The notes under the pieces are model-generated. The model was not told where the DNA came from. It ran no database searches and was given only the letters and a program-made list of their open reading frames with translations. 64,000 nt of DNA from Faecalibacillus faecis (GTDB lineage: Bacteria > Bacillota_I > Bacilli_A > Erysipelotrichales > Coprobacillaceae), in NCBI RefSeq assembly GCF_003024675.1, contig NZ_PYLP01000004.1:62001-126000 (forward strand), in the 5' to 3' direction. Both the position numbers and the translations under genes were made by a program. Below are positions 47,213-54,418 of the stretch, one piece after another. Every line of letters starts with the position of its first letter. Within the stretch, counting starts at the first letter, position 1.

Positions 47213-48448
47213 ATGCGAGAGCCTAAATTGCGATTTAAAACTAGTGATGGAAAGCAGTTCCCAAATTGGGAAGAAAAAACATTTAATGATGTTGCAGATT
47301 ATAAAAAAGGACCGTTTGGTAGTGCATTAAAGAAAGAAATTTTTGTTTCAAAGTCAAATGATACAGTGAAAGTTTATGAACAACAGAACGCAATTTCTAA
47401 AGATTGGAAACTCGAAAGGTATTTTGTAACTAATGAATATTTTCAATCAAAGATGAAGTCATTTGCTGTATCTGGTGGTGATATTATTGTTTCATGTGCC
47501 GGGACTATTGGTGAAATGTATGAATTACCAGATGATGCAGAGGAAGGAATTATAAATCAAGCGCTTATGAGAATACGCATTAAAAAATCAGTAATTAATA
47601 GTATGATTTTTAGATGTGTATTTGACAAAATGATTTCTACGGAAGGGGTTAAAATTAGCAATGGTTCAGCATTGAAAAATATTCCACCGTTTGCAGACAT
47701 GAAAAAACAATCTGTATTTATTCCATCATTTCCAGAACAGCAGAAAATTTCTGAGTTCTTATCAACAATTAATACAGTAATTGAAAAACAAAAGGAAACT
47801 GTATTTGCATGGGAGGAACGTAAAAAAGGTGTAATGCAGAAGCTGTTCAGCCAGGAAGTAAGATTCAAAGCAGTCGATGGAAGTGATTTTTCAGAGTGGG
47901 AAGAAAAGAAGATTGATGATTTGTTTTACAAAGTAAATGAACGTAACAATGGTCAGTTCGGTAAAGATAAATGGATTTCTGTTGCAAAGATGTATTATCA
48001 AGATGAAGATAAAGTTACATCTAATAATATTGATACTCGTACATATGTTATGAGGATTGGCGATATGTCATTTGAAGGTCATCCCAATAAAGAATTTAAG
48101 TACGGAAGATTTGTTGTAAATGATATTGGAGATGGAATCATTTCAGAATTATTTCCAATTTATCGACACAAAGAAAATTATATTTTAAAATACTGGAAGT
48201 ATGCAATTCAAGTTGATTCTATTATGCAGAAAATCTATAGAAAATCAATTACCTCATCTGGGGCATCATCTAATAAATTAGATGATGATGATTTTAAAAG
48301 GCAAAGCATTTTAGTTCCTTGTCTTGCAGAACAGCAGAAAATTGCGGATTGTCTTTCATCATTGGATGAAGTAATCGAGAAGCAGAAAGCAACATTAGCT
48401 GCATGGAAAGAACTGAAAAAAGGTCTGTTACAGCAGATGTTTGTTTAA
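47213..48448 (+). CDS. hsdS: Type I restriction-modification specificity subunit
   Basis: The 411-residue protein has the usual two half-repeats. Each begins with an FPNWEEK or FSEWEEK-type start, contains a target-recognition domain, and ends with a conserved helix containing PEQQKISEFLSTIN or AEQQKIADCLSSLD. Both domains are present and the frame is intact. No partial hsdS copies that would allow shuffling are visible in the window. Confidence 0.93.
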   Translation: MREPKLRFKTSDGKQFPNWEEKTFNDVADYKKGPFGSALKKEIFVSKSNDTVKVYEQQNAISKDWKLERYFVTNEYFQSKMKSFAVSGGDIIVSCAGTIGEMYELPDDAEEGIINQALMRIRIKKSVINSMIFRCVFDKMISTEGVKISNGSALKNIPPFADMKKQSVFIPSFPEQQKISEFLSTINTVIEKQKETVFAWEERKKGVMQKLFSQEVRFKAVDGSDFSEWEEKKIDDLFYKVNERNNGQFGKDKWISVAKMYYQDEDKVTSNNIDTRTYVMRIGDMSFEGHPNKEFKYGRFVVNDIGDGIISELFPIYRHKENYILKYWKYAIQVDSIMQKIYRKSITSSGASSNKLDDDDFKRQSILVPCLAEQQKIADCLSSLDEVIEKQKATLAAWKELKKGLLQQMFV

Positions 48449-48472
48449 TAAATATAACTACATACATAATAA

Positions 48473-48504
48473 AAAAACTAACCTCATAAAATGGTTAGTT
48501 TTTC
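48473..48504. terminator. Bidirectional terminator between hsdS and the minus-strand ART
   Basis: AAAAACTAACC / GGTTAGTTTTT around a 9-base loop, with A and T runs on the two sides. Confidence 0.85.
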
Positions 48505-48529
48505 TATGCTTATTTTTCACTTAAAAATA

Positions 48530-49216
48530 TTATATTGATTCAATATCATCAATGGCATTGTAATCAATAATTACTTCTTTTTCGCCCATTTCATCAAAAT
48601 AGGCAAAGATATTATCTTTCGAAATCTCTGATTTCCAGACTTCTCCAGCTTCATCAAATCTATGTGCAAACCATTCAGCTTTATCTTGTGAAAGTGTCCA
48701 GGATAAGGCTTTTTTATTATCCTTGTTCTTATCCGTTACACCACGATAAATTGTTACAACGTTAGGTAAAAATTCAAAAACTTTAAAGTCATCCTCATTC
48801 ATCAAATATTCTTTATTTGCTTTTTTGAAATAGCTGAGTAACTCTTTATTAGAAACATTGATATTATTGTTTGCATTTTCGTCGTTTAACCATGAGAAAT
48901 TAAGCATTTCAGCAAAATCTTTTTCATCCAAATATTCTTTAACATATTTGAAATATGTCATCCTATAAGGAGCACGCATCATATAAAAAATATCAGATAT
49001 ACAATTACATCCATTTATAATTTTTTCTTCATAGAAGGCCATTACTTTTTTCATATTTTCTTCACTTTCAAAAATATTTACGATTTCTCTTTTTACAGAG
49101 CAAAAAGGAGAATCAAAGAAAGGATGAGAGACAATAATAGAAATTTCTGTTGGCTCAGCATCCAAATGGAGAAAGTCGATTGCTATTTCTTTACATCTTT
49201 GTAGGTCTGTTTTCAT
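48530..49216 (-). CDS. Second ADP-ribosyltransferase-like protein
   Basis: A 228-residue protein. The C-terminal half shows the same fold pattern: VTIYRGVTD for the Arg, KALSWTLSQDKAEWFAHRF for the Ser motif, and GEKEVIIDYNAID for the E-x-E motif. The N-terminal 100 residues are helical and unassigned. ATG 49216 follows AAAGGTGATG. It faces the restriction operon across a shared terminator. Toxin-like action on a host or phage protein is plausible; no antitoxin or immunity gene is obvious. Confidence 0.65.
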   Translation of the reverse strand: MKTDLQRCKEIAIDFLHLDAEPTEISIIVSHPFFDSPFCSVKREIVNIFESEENMKKVMAFYEEKIINGCNCISDIFYMMRAPYRMTYFKYVKEYLDEKDFAEMLNFSWLNDENANNNINVSNKELLSYFKKANKEYLMNEDDFKVFEFLPNVVTIYRGVTDKNKDNKKALSWTLSQDKAEWFAHRFDEAGEVWKSEISKDNIFAYFDEMGEKEVIIDYNAIDDIESI

Positions 49217-49472
49217 TTTCATCACCTTTATGATTATATCAAAATTTTAATAATAGCAAAATAAGGAATATTTGACGATTAGTGATGTAACAAATATTGT
49301 TTTTATTGCTTAAAAGATGCAACCACTTACCAAACGACACTTTATCTAGCCAAACAACAAAATTCGACATGATTTGTATGCTATAATAGTTCTTGAAAGA
49401 AGAATATTTTTAATAATTTAAAAATTTAAAAACGTTAAAAAATGTCAAAAAAATACGGAGGAAGATATAAAA

Positions 49473-50048
49473 TTGGAAGAAAAACAAGTAATGCAGGTTG
49501 TCCTGAATAAGAAAAAATATAATCTTGCGTATGTAAATGATGAAGCTTTTGCTTATCTATCGAATGTTGAGATATATAAGCTTTTATGCAATGCAACATA
49601 TTATGAGCTAACACATGAACAAAATACTTATCGTAACAGTGAAGTGTTAGAATACAAGGGTTGGCTTTTGGTTTGGGGATTTCTAGGAGAAATTATCCAG
49701 TACATAACAAAAAGAAGTTCAGAAAAAGATGCCTTAAAATGCTTTAATTTTGCTAATCATTTAAAAATCAAAATTGAAGAGAGATTTAATTTTAATCATT
49801 TATATGGAAAAATTTTAAGAGAAATTGATAGCATGGGGCAGTTTGAATCTTTTTACCCAAGGTTTAAAGAAATTGAAAATGAAATGAAAGAAGAAAACTC
49901 AGATTATTTCAAATATTGGTGCATAATGACTAATCAAATGTGCTATGAAAAATTGCAAAATGAAGAGTTTGATTCACAATTTGCTGATTTTGTTGATAGT
50001 CTAGATAGTTGGGATAAAAGAGAAAATTATGTATTTAAACAAGTTTAA
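49473..50048 (+). CDS. Unrecognised protein, 191 aa
   Basis: Start TTG 49473 with CGGAGGA upstream; an in-frame ATG at 49491 is an alternative. The sequence is helical and rich in aromatic residues (KGWLLVWGFLGEIIQYITKR, SQFADFVDSLDSWDK). It has an extended -10 box TGCTATAAT at about 49379-49387. I recognise no family. It is single-gene, followed by a terminator. Confidence 0.6.
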   Translation: MEEKQVMQVVLNKKKYNLAYVNDEAFAYLSNVEIYKLLCNATYYELTHEQNTYRNSEVLEYKGWLLVWGFLGEIIQYITKRSSEKDALKCFNFANHLKIKIEERFNFNHLYGKILREIDSMGQFESFYPRFKEIENEMKEENSDYFKYWCIMTNQMCYEKLQNEEFDSQFADFVDSLDSWDKRENYVFKQV

Positions 50049-50074
50049 TGTTTTGAAAAAAAGAAATATAAATT

Positions 50075-50103
50075 GGAGCGTCTATTTTGAATGCTCCTTT
50101 TTG
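50075..50103 (+). terminator. Terminator of the 191-aa gene
   Basis: GGAGC / GCTCC around a 13-base loop, followed by TTTTTG and more T. Confidence 0.65.
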
Positions 50104-50180
50104 TTTTTTATAAAAAATGTTGTGGATATAGTCAATCATAATTATAATGAAATTAATATTTTAAAGGAGGTCTTGCTATA

Positions 50181-51008
50181 ATGAATATATTAGATTTACA
50201 AAATAAAAGATTTATGAATGAACGTAATTTCTATTTTTCGCTTGCGTTATCTGAAATGTTTTATTATAAGCTAAACAGCATTTTGATTTGGAAAGATGAG
50301 AGATATTTCTTCTGTATAAATGATAATGAGCAATTCATTAATGAATATGGCGTTTTTAATACGTTGATTGAACTATTAAAGGCATCGTTGGAAGATAACG
50401 ATTTTGAAAAGCTTAAAAGTATAATCCCTTTAGAAAATACTAAAATAAAACAAGAAGAATCATTCAGATATTACAGATTAATCAAAGAGGTATTTAATGA
50501 AAATAAGCGAACTATCTCTTTTGAAACATATAATGATTTTGAATTTTTGAAATTGAATACTTGTAAAATTGAAATCTTAAATAACATGGATAAATATACG
50601 TCTGATAATAATATCAAATATTTCTCAAGAGATTTGAAAATAACAGATGATAAAGCCTTTGATAATAATGATACTGTAAGATTGTTATATATGAGCAAGG
50701 ATAAAGTAATGACAGTAATCGATGTAAATGATAAAGAAGAAAAAATAAAGATAAAGAATTTTACAGATAAAATTTTCTTTCGTGCTTTTGGCATTAATGA
50801 AAACCCTAGTTGGAATAATTATCAAGAATTTTTGGAAGACAGATGTGTTCCAAGAACAAGATACAATATTGATGAAATTTTGAAAGATATGGGAATGACA
50901 GAATATAATTCGTTTGAATTCATCAAAAGAACGCAAGGGCGTATGGCCGATGACAAAGAATGGATTCTTTTGGGAGATACTTCATATATTTTAGAAAAGG
51001 ACGAATAA
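50181..51008 (+). CDS. 275-aa protein with a C-terminal motif shared with the HipA-like neighbour
   Basis: Preceded by AAAGGAGGT. Most of it is unassigned. The end, DRCVPRTRYNIDEILKDMGM followed by a GRMADDKEWILLG segment, resembles the start of the neighbouring HipA-like kinase (RSAPRKRRNMKELMKNM ... SLNDAYWI). That segment is conserved in HipA-type proteins, so this gene encodes an extra, separate copy of that part. It converges with the kinase gene across one terminator, and it may be its regulator or antitoxin. Confidence 0.6.
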   Translation: MNILDLQNKRFMNERNFYFSLALSEMFYYKLNSILIWKDERYFFCINDNEQFINEYGVFNTLIELLKASLEDNDFEKLKSIIPLENTKIKQEESFRYYRLIKEVFNENKRTISFETYNDFEFLKLNTCKIEILNNMDKYTSDNNIKYFSRDLKITDDKAFDNNDTVRLLYMSKDKVMTVIDVNDKEEKIKIKNFTDKIFFRAFGINENPSWNNYQEFLEDRCVPRTRYNIDEILKDMGMTEYNSFEFIKRTQGRMADDKEWILLGDTSYILEKDE

Positions 51009-51019
51009 AGAGCATATAA

Positions 51020-51063
51020 AAAAGGACATAGCATTTAAAACAAGATGAATGTTATGTCCTTTT
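51020..51063. terminator. Shared terminator of the HipA-like pair
   Basis: AAAAGGACATA and TATGTCCTTTT plus inner CAT/ATG pairs, with A and T runs on the two sides. Confidence 0.85.
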
Positions 51064-51090
51064 GTGTTTTTTTGTATTAAATTGTTTAGA

Positions 51091-52281
51091 TTATTTAAGA
51101 ATATTGATTAGTTCATCAGCGCGTTCTCTAACAAAATCTTCAATTAATTTCAGTCTGCTTTCTGAAAGGTTATATTTAAGATGCCGAACAAATTTAAAGT
51201 TTTTTAGTTTTTCCAAGTCAGCAATCATATTTTTGGTGCATATCGCTTTTACAAGGTCATTAAATGAAATCCCATAATAGGAAGTACAATTATTTTTTGC
51301 ATACTTTTTTAAAGAAGAAAGGTCTTTCATTTCAAAATCATCAGCATATGAAAATAAGCTAGCACCATTATCAAAAATAGGGCATAATCCTATGATTTCC
51401 ATAGTATGATTATTTACTAATAATCCAAAATTACCAAAGTGTCTATCTTTGTTATAAATTAGTGCATCAAAGAGTATCATTCTTTGAAAATCAAGATATA
51501 CATTTGATAAAATATCATTTTCAATTGATATTTTTTTCAAAAATTCATTTATATTTCCAATATTTCCACTTGGAACATAATAAGCAATAGGTATATATCC
51601 AGCGTCTTTTGATGTAAATATTTTACAAGTTGAAGCGAGAATACCATTCCATTCTTTTAAGTCGTATTCTACGTGCCTATAGCCTAATCTTTTAGCAATT
51701 TGACTTGCATAATATTCTGAATAGGGCTCAAGATTTTTATCTTGTTTTGGATTAATACCGCCTTTGAAAAGTACTATATCATTTTTTGCTTTTTTCCATC
51801 CTTTTGGAAGTAATCCAGCAGTTGTGAATTCAGGCGAAGGGGACTTAAGTGATAATAAATCAAATTCCGCATTTAATCCTGAAAAAGCAGCAAATGAAAT
51901 TTCATTTGAAAAAGAATTGTCATATAAATTCACATCATCATATTTATCATCTTTATCTTTTTTGCAAATCCAATAGGCATCATTTAATGAAAGTCCTTTT
52001 GAAATATCTAATAATGATTGAATATTATTTATATTTAATTCCATATTTTTCATTAATTCTTTCATATTTCTTCTTTTTCTTGGAGCACTTCTCCTTTTTA
52101 ACCAGATTGCTAATCCGTCATCTGACAGCATTAAAGAAACAGGAAATAATTTTTTATGATTGTTGTGTATTTTGATTATATGAACAGTATTTAAAGACAA
52201 GATGTCTTTATTGAATTTGAATTCGATTAATGGTATATCAAAAATTTTTAAAACATAAATATTATTTTTTTCTGTTTTCAT
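51091..52281 (-). CDS. HipA-like kinase
   Basis: A 396-residue protein of the HipA-like Ser/Thr kinase family. The kinase core has LLPKGWKKAKNDIVLFKGG, EYYASQIAKRLGY, ALIYNKDRHFGNFGLL (catalytic Asp and Asn) and CPIFDNGASLF (metal-binding Asp). All key residues are present. Family members phosphorylate tRNA synthetases or other proteins as toxins or defence effectors. There is no HipB-type HTH gene next to it; the converging 275-aa gene with a HipA-like segment is the only candidate partner. Confidence 0.8.
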   Translation of the reverse strand: MKTEKNNIYVLKIFDIPLIEFKFNKDILSLNTVHIIKIHNNHKKLFPVSLMLSDDGLAIWLKRRSAPRKRRNMKELMKNMELNINNIQSLLDISKGLSLNDAYWICKKDKDDKYDDVNLYDNSFSNEISFAAFSGLNAEFDLLSLKSPSPEFTTAGLLPKGWKKAKNDIVLFKGGINPKQDKNLEPYSEYYASQIAKRLGYRHVEYDLKEWNGILASTCKIFTSKDAGYIPIAYYVPSGNIGNINEFLKKISIENDILSNVYLDFQRMILFDALIYNKDRHFGNFGLLVNNHTMEIIGLCPIFDNGASLFSYADDFEMKDLSSLKKYAKNNCTSYYGISFNDLVKAICTKNMIADLEKLKNFKFVRHLKYNLSESRLKLIEDFVRERADELINILK

Positions 52282-52437
52282 TATTTCATAGACCCACCTT
52301 GATAAGGATATTTTAAAGCATAATACATTTTCGATTTATATATCTTTTGATTTTTTTCTAAAATTCGCTAACGTCATCGGTATAAATATGTTTTGTCATA
52401 TTATATAATACTCTTGTATTTAATAATACCGGTTCAA
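52282..52437. other. Non-coding stretch upstream of the HipA-like gene
   Basis: AT-rich, with TATATAAT near 52403. It probably carries promoters for the kinase gene on one strand and the small RNA region on the other. No gene is seen. Confidence 0.35.
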
Positions 52438-52566
52438 AACAAGACCGCGAGTTGTATATGTCTTAACTGATGTATATAAAACCTACATTGTAGGTACTGC
52501 TCGAAACGTTTTGAGCAACGTAGAAGCTATAACAGACTGCTCGTTTTATTCGTTCTGTTTTTTTTA
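52438..52566 (+). ncRNA. Small RNA candidate with three hairpins and terminator
   Basis: Begins AACAAGACC; then CCTAC ATT GTAGG (52482-52494), TGCTC/GAGCA (52498-52517) with inner AAACGTTT, and AACAGA/TCTGTT (52531-52559) followed by a long T run. No frame covers it. Two of its words, AACAAGACC and AAAACCTAC, recur in the same order at 52630-52669. Confidence 0.5.
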
Positions 52567-52629
52567 ACAAATACAGAAAAGAAAGAAAACTATATTTTTT
52601 ATAATATAATGCATTTTCAATCTTTGAAT

Positions 52630-52669
52630 AACAAGACCATAAGTGATGCTCTACGGATTCAAAACCTAC
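52630..52669 (+). repeat. Second copy of the AACAAGACC / AAAACCTAC module
   Basis: AACAAGACC and, 22 bases on, AAAACCTAC, then a hairpin CGCG TGTT CGCG. It overlaps the 3' end of the small minus-strand gene. Confidence 0.45.
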
Positions 52670-52851
52670 CGCGTGTTCGCGTGCAGTTGTTTAGAAAAGT
52701 CATTATAAGAATTATCAACGATTAATAAATAATCAGGATGAAGAGCATTAATTAAAGAAATATTTTTAATCATTAATGGTTCTGTTTGACTGTTTAAACT
52801 TAAATCAATTTCTTCAAATTCAAGCAATTGACCTCTTTTATAATTAACCAT
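52666..52851 (-). CDS. Unrecognised small protein, 61 aa
   Basis: ATG 52851 with AGGAGGG upstream. The sequence MVNYKRGQLLEFEEIDLSLN, then PDYLLIVDNSYNDF, resembles small beta-strand-rich MazF/PemK-family starts only superficially. Its last codons lie in the CGCG hairpin. It is a plausible small gene because of the good ribosome site. Confidence 0.5.
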   Translation of the reverse strand: MVNYKRGQLLEFEEIDLSLNSQTEPLMIKNISLINALHPDYLLIVDNSYNDFSKQLHANTR

Positions 52852-53015
52852 TTTTTCTACCCTCCTAATCAATTTAAATATAGATATATTTTAACACATT
52901 AAATAAAAAAGACCATTTTGTTCCGAAATAAAATTTTAAAGAGATTGTATGATATCTTAATAGTGTATTACGAAAAGCATTAATACTTAAATTAAGGCGG
53001 TTTTAGGAGGTATAT

Positions 53016-53231
53016 ATGAACGAAAATGAGTTATTGGAATGTTTATCTATTGAATTGGAATCAATTGCTGAGACATTGATTTTGGTTCGAAAAGATGAAA
53101 AGTGCGACGAACATATCAAAAAGGTGTTGAATAACCAAATCGGTATGCTTGTCTTTTGTCAAAAAGAAATACATGAAATAACAAAGTTGATTAAATTAAA
53201 TAAAGCAATGAAAAAAGAACTTTCTAATTAA
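53016..53231 (+). CDS. Unrecognised small helical protein, 71 aa
   Basis: A perfect AGGAGG lies 9 bases before ATG 53016. The protein is helical (ELESIAETLILVRKDEKCDE, IHEITKLIKLNKAMK) with a basic end. I recognise no family. Its last codons form one arm of its own terminator. Confidence 0.6.
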   Translation: MNENELLECLSIELESIAETLILVRKDEKCDEHIKKVLNNQIGMLVFCQKEIHEITKLIKLNKAMKKELSN

Positions 53232-53274
53232 GAAGATATTTCTTTAAAATATTAGAAGTTCTTTCTTTTTTTGT
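53214..53274 (+). terminator. Terminator of the 71-aa gene
   Basis: AAAGAACTTTCTAAT at the 3' end of the gene pairs with ATTAGAAGTTCTTT (one bulge), followed by T7. Confidence 0.75.
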
Positions 53275-53286
53275 ATTATTCCTTTT

Positions 53287-53865
53287 TCATTTTCTTTTAT
53301 AAGAATTTATATTTTTCTTCAAATTGGAACGATTGATATCATTTATTGCATCATCCACATATTTATTACTTGAATCTTTAAAACTAATTTGAATATTATG
53401 AAATTCCTTAAGCATTATTTTTGCAAATGCCATCATATCGTAGCATATTGGAGAATTTGTATGATTGATACCATCGGTTATATGGTCAAACATATAAGAC
53501 CATTGCCTTATACCGGGTTCCGTATCGTTGTAAGGTAGGTTATTTTTAAATTTTCTTACCTCATCAATTTGATAAACATATCGAGATATCTGGTAGCAAT
53601 GACATAACATTGAAATTTCATTTTCGAATATTTTTGTGTTGATATAAATGACGTATTCTTTTGGAATAAATCTAACTTTTTCTATCTTGTATCCAATATC
53701 ACGAAAATCTTCTGAAATAAACTTTAAATCTTGACTGTATAGTTCTGTTCTTGAAGATGTTTCATTGACAAAATAGATTTCAGGTGTCTTTATTTTCAAC
53801 AGGGTAGTAGCACGTTGAATTGTTTCAATGCACTTTTTTGACAGAATGATTTGATTGTTATCCAT
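53287..53865 (-). CDS. Degenerate metallopeptidase-like protein
   Basis: About 192 residues (ATG 53865; ATG 53880 is in frame but its ribosome site would touch the codon). The order RFIPKEYVIYINTKIFENEI, then MLCHCYQISRYVYQ, then PICYDMMAFAKIMLKE follows a known pattern for element-borne peptidases with an HExRH helix and an E-x-DA second helix. Here the zinc His residues and the DA pair are replaced. If that reading is right it is an inactive relative. Confidence in the family is low. Confidence 0.5.
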   Translation of the reverse strand: MDNNQIILSKKCIETIQRATTLLKIKTPEIYFVNETSSRTELYSQDLKFISEDFRDIGYKIEKVRFIPKEYVIYINTKIFENEISMLCHCYQISRYVYQIDEVRKFKNNLPYNDTEPGIRQWSYMFDHITDGINHTNSPICYDMMAFAKIMLKEFHNIQISFKDSSNKYVDDAINDINRSNLKKNINSYKRK

Positions 53866-53912
53866 TATTTCTATCAGCATCCTTTCTTTTTTACTTTTCT
53901 TTTATTTTTGCT

Positions 53913-54257
53913 TCACTTATATTTTTTATACTTTTCCATTTTTCTTTCATAGTCTTCTCGATTTTTTGATGTTGCTATGAAATAAAAGTTTTCAAAATAA
54001 GGGTAATTTGTTATGCAATTAACGTTTTTCAAAACACTATCGTAATTTGACTTAACAGCTTTTTGTTTGAAAAGATGGGAAGGGTGGAGAAAAATATATA
54101 TAATTGCCTTTTTAACTTCTTGTGTTCTGCATTTATCACCCTTGACTTGTTTTACACAGCAATACATCATATTGAATTTCCTGAAAAAATAGATAATGCT
54201 AAAGATGCCTTTATATTTTCGTGTAAGAATACTGTTTTGATTATCATTCTTTTTCAT
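53913..54257 (-). CDS. Unrecognised protein, 114 aa
   Basis: ATG 54257 follows AGAGAGG. Cys- and Lys-rich, with FSIIYFFRKFNMMYCCVKQV and a basic end YERKMEKYKKYK. It may share a transcript with the downstream peptidase-like gene. No family is recognised. Confidence 0.5.
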   Translation of the reverse strand: MKKNDNQNSILTRKYKGIFSIIYFFRKFNMMYCCVKQVKGDKCRTQEVKKAIIYIFLHPSHLFKQKAVKSNYDSVLKNVNCITNYPYFENFYFIATSKNREDYERKMEKYKKYK

Positions 54258-54324
54258 ATCCAAAATTACCTCTCTAATAATTTATAACACGTTTTTGACA
54301 TAAAATAAATGAAAAGTATCTAAA

Positions 54325-54332
54325 TTAGACAC
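54325..54332. repeat. TTAGACAC motif
   Basis: AATTAGACACCTCATAAT here closely matches AATTAGACACCTATAAT at 57964-57980, and TTAGACAC also occurs at 33289-33296 with an inverted GTGTCTA at 33157-33163. Confidence 0.45.
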
Positions 54333-54365
54333 CTCATAATTGTATTTTTTAATTTAATTGTAATG

Positions 54366-54399
54366 AAAAAGCCCTTAAGCTCTTAACTTAAGGACTTTT
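54366..54399 (-). terminator. Terminator of the repeat adhesin
   Basis: AAAAGTCCTTAAG / CTTAAGGGCTTTTT on the minus strand, about 20 bases after the adhesin stop. Confidence 0.8.
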
Positions 54400-54418
54400 A
54401 AATATTGAAAAGAAAGAT

